Shown here: positions 16,479 through 23,705 of the stretch, piece by piece
How the letters are laid out: every line of letters starts with the position of its first letter
How positions within the stretch are numbered: position 1 is the stretch's first letter
IMG/VR virus record: IMGVR_UViG_3300020034_000448
Coordinates: 1-39,729 of that record
DNA length: 39,729 nt
From: a virus
Direction: 5' to 3' (one strand)
Position numbers and translations under genes: made by a program
Notes under the pieces: model-generated
What the model saw: only the letters and a program-made list of their open reading frames with translations
Told to the model about the DNA's origin: nothing
Database searches by the model: none

Positions 16479-17057
16479 CTACGGGAATACATCCACCTCC
16501 AGATACATGGTACCTGCGAGATTGGCGGCAGCTCCGGCCGCGTCGAATATCTTGATGACTACTGTGCTGTCTGTAATACTATAGGCGTGCGCTACCAGTC
16601 CGGTAGCATTGCCCACCGAAGTGGTCACGAAAGTTTTATTGGCGGTGAATGCATCATCAAGCTCCCATACATATATGCCTGTGCTGGTGTATGTATATGC
16701 CCCTGCGCCCGATAGCTCATTATCGACTACCACCGCCGTGGGTGCCGACGTCGATGCCTGACTTAGGACTGCGAGATATTTACTATGATCGACACCGATA
16801 GGATCGTCATCAGTACCCACTCCCTGCATCGATGCATCGTGTACAGGTGGCTGCCACATATCAGCAGTGCGGTGCATGCTACGGAATGAGGAGATATCAT
16901 TGAATGTCGATCCTCCGAATATGCCGGCACATGATACCGAGATGCCTGACTGATCAGGTGGAGAAAGATCAGCCGCTGGAGTCAATGCATGTATTAACAT
17001 AAGTGCGAACGTGAGCAGTAATGCACCGAACGAAAGATTTTTGAGATTAAAGTTCAT
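16479..17057 (-). CDS. exported protein with fibre-like motif
   Basis: A 192-aa protein with a strong signal peptide (SFGALLLTFALMLIHALTPA). The mature part contains QPPVHDASMQGVGTDDDPIG, a form of the D-x-x-M/L-x-G-x-GT-x(3)-P-L-G motif found in many phage tail fibres, then a beta-rich Ala/Thr/Val region. The same motif is in the 206-aa gene at 18775. It is the last gene of the operon. A surface or virion adhesin role is inferred; a Sec signal is odd for a virion protein. Confidence 0.65.
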   Translation of the reverse strand: MNFNLKNLSFGALLLTFALMLIHALTPAADLSPPDQSGISVSCAGIFGGSTFNDISSFRSMHRTADMWQPPVHDASMQGVGTDDDPIGVDHSKYLAVLSQASTSAPTAVVVDNELSGAGAYTYTSTGIYVWELDDAFTANKTFVTTSVGNATGLVAHAYSITDSTVVIKIFDAAGAAANLAGTMYLEVDVFP

Positions 17058-17101
17058 GAGTTTGGATTTGAAGATTGATAGATGGTGGTGGTGACTACAG
17101 G

Positions 17102-17530
17102 TCAGTCAGCTACATATTGATATATCCCTTTGACGCGGAATACGTCGACAGCTACTTTGTATTGATTGGCCAGATCTCCCACGGTGAATGTGTCATAGCC
17201 GCGCCTGATCTCCGAGATCAATATCCTGCCGATCACTCCTGCAGTCGTATCGATACGCCAGATGGGTACCACGTAGAATGTATTGAGCTTAGTCCTGACA
17301 GCGGCACCGATAGCTGCTACTGCTGTGGAGTCATTAGCATTGTCCAGTGTACCCGGAACAGTGATATCAAATGGCTGGTATACAGGAGACGTCAGCTTAG
17401 CCACTGTCGGGATGTTGGCATGTGTAGGCAGATTCTTGGTCGAGATATTAGTAGTCCAGGCACTGGTGAGCTGTGCCGACATCTGCATCGAGAGGAATGC
17501 GCAAAGGAAGAATGAGATAAATAATTTCAT
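17102..17530 (-). CDS. exported protein of the fibre cluster
   Basis: A 142-aa protein with a classic Bacteroidetes signal peptide (LFISFFLCAFLSMQMSAQ, cleavage at SA-Q). The mature domain is about 120 aa, beta-rich with many Thr and Val, and matches no family I recognise. It lies between two other exported proteins in the same direction, with a TGTCCTACA element 52 nt before the ATG. Confidence 0.65.
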   Translation of the reverse strand: MKLFISFFLCAFLSMQMSAQLTSAWTTNISTKNLPTHANIPTVAKLTSPVYQPFDITVPGTLDNANDSTAVAAIGAAVRTKLNTFYVVPIWRIDTTAGVIGRILISEIRRGYDTFTVGDLANQYKVAVDVFRVKGIYQYVAD

Positions 17531-17581
17531 GTCGATAGTTTTTTTTGACTAATCAAATATTGCACACGAGGTATGTATCAC

Positions 17582-17591
17582 TGTAGGACAT
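17582..17591 (-). promoter_or_regulatory. TGTCCTATA element, copy 4 (ATGTCCTACA)
   Basis: The minus strand reads ATGTCCTACA in the short gap after the 272-aa gene, 52 nt before the next ATG. No phased repeats lie behind it because the upstream DNA is coding, so it is a weaker member of the set. Confidence 0.35.
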
Positions 17592-18409
17592 CATGCCCGG
17601 GTGATCACTGTATATCCTTCGTTAAGCAACGATAGTAATTCATCATCATCCATGCATCGGTCACGCGCATCGATAATGGTACCTTCTTCTGCATATGCTC
17701 GTGATGAGCCTCCTGATCCAAAATTGTTTAGAACCTGATTCCATCCGAGTGATTCGAATATGAGTGGGATGGAGTCGTTGACAGTGTTCCATCGGAAGTC
17801 TGCGCGTTCTCTTCCGAGCTGGCAGGTACCTTTGATATCATTGGAGAGTGTGTCACGCTGCGATACTGTAGATTCAAGCTGCCTGAAGTTGAAGGACCTG
17901 CAGGAAGGATGTGTCTTGATAATCTCCCTGAAATGAGAATATGTAATGATACCTCCGAAGTAAAATGCCTGTATTGAAAATGTCGGCCATTGATTAAGAT
18001 CATCTGACCGGGTGTGCACTTTCAATTGGAAGATCGTCTTGTCGTTTGTACCCTCCACGAATACCACGAACTTAAACCAGTCATCGAGATAGATCTTGTA
18101 TTGATATTGCGGAGCGAACTTCTTGAGTGTAGCGATGATGCTGTCTGGCTTGCCGGGCTGATCGAGATACAGTGTCGTGCTGTATGCACCTGCATAGAAT
18201 GTGACCGGTGTCTGTGGCTCATTCAGATCAAGATACATGGTGAGGAATGCTGGCTCGATGACTTCTGCAGGGATGCATGGTGTGTCGATCACTACCGGCT
18301 CAGGATTGTTGAGGTCATCACATCCGTAGCAGCATGAGTGCAATGTGACGATAGCATACACTAATGCAGCGCATGCAATGAGGAGGAATGGAGGGAGAAA
18401 TTTTTTCAT
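17591..18409 (-). CDS. membrane-anchored or lipoprotein-like protein of the fibre cluster
   Basis: A 272-aa protein whose N-terminus (FLPPFLLIACAALVYAIVTL) is a membrane segment or signal, followed by HSCCYGCDD with three clustered Cys, so it could be a lipoprotein or an N-terminal anchor. The rest is mixed alpha/beta (DDWFKFVVFVEGTNDKTIFQ) with no known domain. Its ATG overlaps the stop of the 29-aa micro-gene (ATGA). Confidence 0.6.
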   Translation of the reverse strand: MKKFLPPFLLIACAALVYAIVTLHSCCYGCDDLNNPEPVVIDTPCIPAEVIEPAFLTMYLDLNEPQTPVTFYAGAYSTTLYLDQPGKPDSIIATLKKFAPQYQYKIYLDDWFKFVVFVEGTNDKTIFQLKVHTRSDDLNQWPTFSIQAFYFGGIITYSHFREIIKTHPSCRSFNFRQLESTVSQRDTLSNDIKGTCQLGRERADFRWNTVNDSIPLIFESLGWNQVLNNFGSGGSSRAYAEEGTIIDARDRCMDDDELLSLLNEGYTVITRA

Positions 18410-18495
18410 TTATAATTTATTTTAAGATCAAACCAAATCGGACACCACCAGTACTTACCCTGAATGAATCCGTAAGAATCTACTCGTGTTTTCAT
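18406..18495 (-). CDS. 29-aa micro-gene
   Basis: ATG at 18495 to TGA at 18406. The ATG overlaps the TGA of the 61-aa gene (ATGA), and its own TGA overlaps the ATG of the 272-aa gene (ATGA). The product is aromatic-rich (GFIQGKYWWCPIWFDL). Two precise 4-bp overlaps, one at each end, are the main evidence that it is translated, as part of a coupled chain. No function is known. Confidence 0.5.
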   Translation of the reverse strand: MKTRVDSYGFIQGKYWWCPIWFDLKINYK

Positions 18496-18677
18496 GATAT
18501 TGCTTTTTGGTATTCATCAATGATCATCTTGTGCATGGTACGCCGTGACAATGTTTTCGTTCTGTCCTCTCTTGATATCTTAGTTAGTACTTTATCCCTC
18601 CACTTATCACCCATGAGCTTGAATATGTCTTGCTCTATTGATACCACTTCGTCCAGATTTGATTTTGTGATTCTCAT
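18492..18677 (-). CDS. small uncharacterised protein (61 aa)
   Basis: A 61-aa hydrophilic, basic helical protein (KLMGDKWRDKVLTKISREDR). Its ATG overlaps the stop of the 35-aa lipoprotein gene and its stop overlaps the 29-aa gene, both as ATGA. The tight coupling suggests stoichiometric production with its neighbours. It lacks a signal peptide, unlike most genes around it. Confidence 0.55.
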   Translation of the reverse strand: MRITKSNLDEVVSIEQDIFKLMGDKWRDKVLTKISREDRTKTLSRRTMHKMIIDEYQKAIS

Positions 18678-18781
18678 GGCATCGCTGTTACAACCTGTCT
18701 CTCAACTCTCCTGTCACAGTCCGATATATTTCTTTGGAGCGTGCATGATGTGATGAGAAGGAAAAGAAGGTACTTTACCAT
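18674..18781 (-). CDS. 35-aa lipoprotein micro-gene
   Basis: ATG at 18781 (overlapping the preceding stop as ATGGTAA) to TGA at 18674. The product begins MVKYLLFLLITSC, a short lipoprotein signal with lipobox ITSC, leaving a mature peptide of about 23 residues, polar with one further Cys. Very small lipoproteins in phages are often outer-membrane spanins, but the neighbouring protein is not an obvious inner-membrane partner. It is supported by overlaps at both ends and a coherent lipobox. Confidence 0.55.
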   Translation of the reverse strand: MVKYLLFLLITSCTLQRNISDCDRRVERQVVTAMP

Positions 18782-19395
18782 GTTGTGAGTGGAGTTCGTA
18801 CCCATGTATTAGTGGCTATACAGACATACAGGAAATTATCATCCCATGCAATTTGTCCAGTTACACCATTATCCGATGATGTTTCAGGGGTATACGGAAA
18901 CCCTATTGCGAAAAAACCACTCACATCAAGCCCCTCTAATCTGGGATCGTTAGTATTTATTCCAAACTTTCCATTGTGGTTTGTATTGTCAAAGAAAACA
19001 CGATTGTTATTATCCTGTATTTCGATAATATTGCCATTATTTGAAGCGGACACATTTCCTATTGTAGATACCCCTGTAGCATCACCTAGCCTAATTCCAC
19101 TCTTTTGTCCTTCTATTGACAATTGATTTCCAAAAATAAATACGTTCCTATCAGTTGTTAAGTCCTGCGCTTCTGCCAGCACAGCATCAATCCCCGGAGT
19201 AGAGCCACCAACTGTAGTCAGATCATATTTCGTAGCGATCCATTCTACTGTATCGCATCCGAGGATATCATCATCAGTGCCGGTGCCGATCATAGTATCA
19301 TCATGACGCGGAGGCTGCCAGTCTACTACAACTTTGGCACTGATGGCACCGATGAAGAGTATGCCGAGCAGAAAATATAATATCCTTGATTTCAT
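18775..19395 (-). CDS. exported tail-fibre-like protein
   Basis: A 206-aa protein with a signal peptide (ILYFLLGILFIGAISA). It contains QPPRHDDTMIGTGTDDDILG near residues 27-46, matching the motif in the 192-aa protein, and a C-terminal GQIAWDDNFLYVC...TNTWVRT segment that is frequent at the tips of phage fibres. It begins the coupled chain of small genes and follows the large fibre gene by 96 bp containing a hairpin and a TGTCCTATA element. Confidence 0.7.
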   Translation of the reverse strand: MKSRILYFLLGILFIGAISAKVVVDWQPPRHDDTMIGTGTDDDILGCDTVEWIATKYDLTTVGGSTPGIDAVLAEAQDLTTDRNVFIFGNQLSIEGQKSGIRLGDATGVSTIGNVSASNNGNIIEIQDNNNRVFFDNTNHNGKFGINTNDPRLEGLDVSGFFAIGFPYTPETSSDNGVTGQIAWDDNFLYVCIATNTWVRTPLTTW

Positions 19396-19451
19396 GATGT
19401 CGTGTTTAATTGAATAGTGATCCTAAAGATGTGTGCTGGCAAGTCCATAGA

Positions 19452-19461
19452 TATAGGACAT
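19452..19461 (-). promoter_or_regulatory. TGTCCTATA element, copy 5
   Basis: The minus strand reads ATGTCCTATA, 57 nt before the ATG of the 206-aa gene and 7 bp after the hairpin repeat at 19468. Confidence 0.45.
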
Positions 19462-19467
19462 ATGAGG

Positions 19468-19486
19468 GGGCGGATGCAATACGCCC
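19468..19486. repeat. intercistronic hairpin repeat
   Basis: GGGCGGATGCAATACGCCC, a near-palindrome with one mismatch, directly after the stop of the 822-aa fibre gene on the minus strand (5-nt gap). The flank ACGCCCTTAC is the same as at 25435. Confidence 0.65.
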
Positions 19487-19491
19487 TTACG

Positions 19492-21960
19492 TCAATTGTG
19501 CAGCCAGGCGGATCCGTATCCACACTCCCATATGGCGCTTTCTCCGGGATTGATGGTGAGGATGCCATTGATGGTGTCGCCTGATCCGGGTGCTGATACG
19601 GTGATCGCGCCTGATCCGGATGCATTCTGTATCTGGAACCAATAGCCCATCGTGGTGGATGATGCATCAGGTAGTGCGGCGGTCTTAGCCCCTGTGGCTG
19701 TCATCGCTAGTCCATTAGGAGAATTGTCAGTTAACGTCTCTGAAGCAAATGCACTGACTGCCCACTGGTGCCTGTCAATATATGCCCTGAACTTTCCGTG
19801 TACGTGTAGCGTGTCAACCGCGAAGCTTCCACTTATAAGCCCAAGCGTATAGTTACTATTAGATTGCTCTATGGACAATACTCCCGTCTGAGTGGTGATG
19901 CCTGCGCCTGCGCCTGCGCCTATGAATGTATTGATCGAGCCAGAGGTGAGGTCCTGCCCAGCGGCAGTGCCTATCACTACATTATATTCACCGGTAGTCA
20001 ATGCGCTGGCCGATGTGTACCCGACTACAGTATTGCCCTCACCGGTGAGAGCTGTGCCTATACCTGATCCGATGAGCGTATTGTAGTCACCTATATTGGA
20101 TGATCCAGATCCGGCAGTGCTCGCTCCGAGGATCGTGACGCCAGTGTTGAATGTATTTGATGTGTTGCGGCCGGACAGATATCCGATCACGGTATTAGTC
20201 CCCTGCATGTTGCGGCCGGCATAGCGTCCGATCATGACAGGACCTATCTCTCCAGATCCACTAGCCGGCAGATCTCCTGCTCCAAGACCTATGAAGACTC
20301 CTGCAGTAGCATTCTGACGACTACGTGCAGCGTCTTTTCCAATGGCTACATTACCACCTTTGGTAGCATTCAGTCTGAGCGCATCATAGCCGATGGCCAC
20401 ATTGGAGGAATCTACTGTACTGGCTGCTGCATTATTCCCTGCTCCGATACCGATGAATACATTTTTGGATCCGGATACCGATGTGGCTGTAATTCCACTC
20501 AGTACAGTATTACTATTGACATCAGCTATACGTCCGAGGCCGCGAAAGTCAAATGGATACGCGGGCTTGATGTTGATCCCCACCCTATTGTTAGTCCCGT
20601 CGATCGACAGCGTGCGTGCATCAAATGTGATGGAGTCGGTCATTGTCACCTGCACATTGGCCGGTGTGGTGCCATTGCCTCCATAGATCCCATTCATGCC
20701 GGTGATGGATGATGGATTGATCCACTCGATCTGTGATCCGGTAGACTTTAATATATACGATGCTGTGCCGGCAGATCCCGTCCGGTCGCGCAGTGCATCA
20801 CGTATACGCAGTGATGCATTGAGCCGGAATGTATCAGCGAGCATATCACCACTGAAGAATGCTGCTGCATCATTACTATTGTCGATGCGCATCATGTTAG
20901 ATGCAGTCACATTCTGACCTGCACCTGCACCTATCATGATATTACCATAGCCTACATTGTTTTGGCCGGACTGATATCCGATGAATACATTCTGTGTACC
21001 ATTAGTCGACTCCCCGGCGAATGATCCGATCGCGACATTGGCACTATTAGTCGTCATGGTATACAGCGCACGATGTCCCAATGCTACATTGTCAAATCCT
21101 GTAGTCATCGCGTGTGCAGGAAAAGATCCCGCGGCCAGATTCCGTACACCGGTGGTCAGTGCCTGCCCGGATTCAAGTCCCAGGAGTGTATTGTATGTAC
21201 CGGTGGTGAGGAATAGACCACCATTAGCACCGGCCACAGTATTACCCTGACCGGTCAGTGTAGTGTTGCCACCGGATAGAAATGTATTGCTCGTACCCTG
21301 CACCGATAGTATAGGTCCTGCCACATGCAGCTTATATCCGGCGAATGGTGTGATAGTACCGATACCCACACGACCACCACTGATGGTATGCCTTATGAAG
21401 AGCGTCCCATTGTCAAACTTCAGATCATCCAGTATCATCGCATGCACATGTGAAGGCACGGTACCTGATCCATCATATATGCCGTGTATCCCTCCTGCGA
21501 CCGTACCCAGGGCGATGCATGATGTGTCTCCATCTTCGATGATGCAGATGATGCTGTCACCCTCGAAGTATACCGAGTCACTCAGTATGAGACATGTAGT
21601 GTCAAGCTCCACGATGGTGCAGATCGTGTCTCCATGGATGGTAGTAATATTTGATGTGGCGATCGTGTCGATGTCCAGCTGGATGGAGTCGAGGATGTAC
21701 TGTTTGAGATTCTCCTGCCAGTAATTACCATCTGCATGCGAGATGAATGTGTAGCCTTGCTTGATGTGCGTGGTGTCAGCGGCAGGGATATTGGCCTTAG
21801 CCTTCCCGGTGTTGAGAGAATCGACGTAGGTGAAGTCTCGCTGTGGAAATAGTCGCTGGGAAAAAAGGATGGAGCAGGGAGCAAGGAGCAGGGTCGCTAA
21901 CAGTGCAAGTTTAATGATCGCTTTATATATACGCATGTAAGATGCTTTAGATGAATGCAT
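19492..21960 (-). CDS. large exported fibre/adhesin with YadA-like repeats
   Basis: An 822-aa protein. A signal peptide (IIKLALLATLLLAPCSILFS, cleavage near FSQ) favours a start at the second ATG (21936), though 21960 overlaps the upstream stop as TAATG. Residues about 40-150 are Asp/Thr/Ile-rich. Two blocks then follow, each with a GIYxGxGTxPxxV lead, an FDxxTLxI strand, and many NVAIGxxAG / NTVxGxxSG repeats, as in left-handed beta-roll heads of trimeric adhesins. The C-terminal about 80 residues form a separate tip (ALPDASSTTMGYWFQIQNAS). No S74 peptidase is seen. It probably binds host or cell surfaces. Confidence 0.75.
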   Translation of the reverse strand: MHSSKASYMRIYKAIIKLALLATLLLAPCSILFSQRLFPQRDFTYVDSLNTGKAKANIPAADTTHIKQGYTFISHADGNYWQENLKQYILDSIQLDIDTIATSNITTIHGDTICTIVELDTTCLILSDSVYFEGDSIICIIEDGDTSCIALGTVAGGIHGIYDGSGTVPSHVHAMILDDLKFDNGTLFIRHTISGGRVGIGTITPFAGYKLHVAGPILSVQGTSNTFLSGGNTTLTGQGNTVAGANGGLFLTTGTYNTLLGLESGQALTTGVRNLAAGSFPAHAMTTGFDNVALGHRALYTMTTNSANVAIGSFAGESTNGTQNVFIGYQSGQNNVGYGNIMIGAGAGQNVTASNMMRIDNSNDAAAFFSGDMLADTFRLNASLRIRDALRDRTGSAGTASYILKSTGSQIEWINPSSITGMNGIYGGNGTTPANVQVTMTDSITFDARTLSIDGTNNRVGINIKPAYPFDFRGLGRIADVNSNTVLSGITATSVSGSKNVFIGIGAGNNAAASTVDSSNVAIGYDALRLNATKGGNVAIGKDAARSRQNATAGVFIGLGAGDLPASGSGEIGPVMIGRYAGRNMQGTNTVIGYLSGRNTSNTFNTGVTILGASTAGSGSSNIGDYNTLIGSGIGTALTGEGNTVVGYTSASALTTGEYNVVIGTAAGQDLTSGSINTFIGAGAGAGITTQTGVLSIEQSNSNYTLGLISGSFAVDTLHVHGKFRAYIDRHQWAVSAFASETLTDNSPNGLAMTATGAKTAALPDASSTTMGYWFQIQNASGSGAITVSAPGSGDTINGILTINPGESAIWECGYGSAWLHN

Positions 21961-22931
21961 TAGAGTGCGATGGGCAGTATCTTGTCAAAGAAGTAAAACT
22001 CACATCTGGAATTGGCCAGCTCGCTTTCGAAGTATGCCCGACGTGTGGAGAAGTCGATGTAGTAGCCCTCCGGATGCAGATAGCTGAGCCATCTCGGACC
22101 TTGCTTAGTGAGCATCCGTCTGGATATCTCCATCTGAGTATCATACGTGGGATCCGGATAGTCGCCAGGATCAGGCAGCGGATAGCCGACCGGGATGGTG
22201 ACATATGGGAGCGTGTATCCATCAGGTACATCGATCTTGTAGTATGTATGCGATGGCCTGCTGAGCAATACCGATCTGCCGGTGTAGTCTATGAAGTATA
22301 CTGAGCCATCGATCGTGGTGACCATCTGGCTTAGGTTGAGAGCATTTCCCGTATCTGCTGGTGTGTAGGCAATATTGGTCGGGTAGATGCTGACACAGCA
22401 TACTTCCTCACCTCCACCACCTCCACCAGGAGGAGCAGGAGCTGTAGGTATATCACCGGATCCGGACATACCGGGATAGAGGTAGTCACACACGGCATTG
22501 AATGTGATGTTGTATCCATTCTTCGCGGGGCCGGTATCTCCGGTGGATCCGCCCCACCGCAGGATAGCATCATAGAGATAGTACTGATTGTCATAGCGGT
22601 CTATGGCGATGGCGAATACAGGTCTATTCCGCATCCGCATGAGCAGTGTCTCCACTTCCATCCGCATGCGTGGTACAAAGCATGAGGCTACAGATCTGTA
22701 GAAGTCACCACCGGAAAAGGTAGCACTACTGATCGTGTAGGATGCTGACCGCCGCTCGTAGCTGAAGGAATAGATCTTGTCCACATCCACAAATGTGAAT
22801 CCCGTGCCTGGTGCAGGTGGCAGGTAGCCGGCACCCACTCCCACGACATTACTCATGGGGGTGAATATGATAGCTTTGAGCCCGACCATGGACCCACAGA
22901 TCTTCTGTATGGAATATAATGTGGTGTGCAC
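21960..22931 (-). CDS. conserved Bacteroidetes phage structural protein
   Basis: About 323 aa from a GTG at 22931; another candidate is the ATG at 22889, and the frame is open from 23027. The N-terminal half follows a pattern I know from Bacteroidetes phages: a VGLKAIIFTP strand, an FEYERRSASYT-like strand pair, helix MRMEVETLLMRMRNRP, FAIAIDRYDNQYYLYDA, and GDTGPAKNGYNITFNA. A Gly-rich linker (residues about 170) and Cys pair separate it from a C-terminal domain. It is likely a tail or baseplate component before the fibre gene. Confidence 0.6.
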   Translation of the reverse strand: MHTTLYSIQKICGSMVGLKAIIFTPMSNVVGVGAGYLPPAPGTGFTFVDVDKIYSFSYERRSASYTISSATFSGGDFYRSVASCFVPRMRMEVETLLMRMRNRPVFAIAIDRYDNQYYLYDAILRWGGSTGDTGPAKNGYNITFNAVCDYLYPGMSGSGDIPTAPAPPGGGGGGEEVCCVSIYPTNIAYTPADTGNALNLSQMVTTIDGSVYFIDYTGRSVLLSRPSHTYYKIDVPDGYTLPYVTIPVGYPLPDPGDYPDPTYDTQMEISRRMLTKQGPRWLSYLHPEGYYIDFSTRRAYFESELANSRCEFYFFDKILPIAL

Positions 22932-22957
22932 CGCTGCTAATGTAGCAGCATGAGGAG

Positions 22958-23644
22958 CTAAGGCATTAGGACAGAGCCTGATGAGACCATGTCGCGGAAG
23001 GATCGGAGGTGATAAGACACATTGCACCGGTACCTTCCGAGCTTATCCGCGATATCGGATGGCCTCCATCCATGTGCGGCCATGGCATAGATGATCACCT
23101 TGATCACCATATGCAGGATAGGCCTGCCATCCGGTGTCATGTACAATGATGGATCAGCAGAAATGACCCGGGAGGCATACTCAAAAGACAGATTAATGTC
23201 GTCCCGATGCCGTTGAAATTTTCGTAGGACAGGTTTCAGTGATTTAGTTTCAAAATTTGTGCTGTTTTTCTTCACTTTGAATCTTTGCCACCTTTTGTAG
23301 GCGGTACCGTAGTCGAGATCGTCGATCGTGAGGCCGATCATGACATAGTATTCTTTCATGGCTACTTCTGCATGGCCGCCCAGATCTACAGCCCGGCACA
23401 TGTGCTGTATCATTTCATCCATGTGGATCTCGTAGAGATTGGCACCGGCATCTTCCCGCACACAGGCCAGCACTTCACTCTTCCCGTGCAGGATGATCTC
23501 CCGCATCATGTCCCGGGGCGTAGGCACCTGTGGCTTGAATGACAGAAGGGGCATCAGTGTATGGGATGGCGTCACGCGGATCTCATGGGATCCATACTTG
23601 GTGACCAGGGAGTGATATGTGAGGGGGTGAACCCTAAGAATCAT
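22958..23644 (-). CDS. helix-turn-helix protein resembling DnaA C-terminal domain
   Basis: A 228-aa protein from the ATG at 23644 (a GTG at 23668 is also in frame). The C-terminal 60 residues, with IIYAMAAHGWRPSDIADKLG then RCNVSYHLRSFRDM, match the helix-turn-helix layout of DnaA domain IV. The rest is helical and not recognised. It lies inside the tail operon with no regulatory neighbours. It may bind DNA as a regulator or packaging or replication factor; which is unknown. Confidence 0.55.
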   Translation of the reverse strand: MILRVHPLTYHSLVTKYGSHEIRVTPSHTLMPLLSFKPQVPTPRDMMREIILHGKSEVLACVREDAGANLYEIHMDEMIQHMCRAVDLGGHAEVAMKEYYVMIGLTIDDLDYGTAYKRWQRFKVKKNSTNFETKSLKPVLRKFQRHRDDINLSFEYASRVISADPSLYMTPDGRPILHMVIKVIIYAMAAHGWRPSDIADKLGRYRCNVSYHLRSFRDMVSSGSVLMP

Positions 23645-23705
23645 GAGGGAGCATAATTCAGCGAGCACAATGTATTAAATTATTCTATCATGCGATGTGG
23701 TTTCA

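Noticed and set aside
18388-18753. Plus-strand frame of 121 aa over the micro-gene chain
   Set aside because: The minus-strand genes linked by exact stop-start overlaps explain this region better.
21263-21724. Plus-strand frames opposite the large fibre gene
   Set aside because: Shadows of a repetitive coding sequence; low-complexity Pro/Ser/Val product.
22404-22434. Run of GGN repeats, possible quadruplex or CRISPR-like repeat
   Set aside because: It encodes a Gly-rich linker in a structural protein; no spaced repeats follow.
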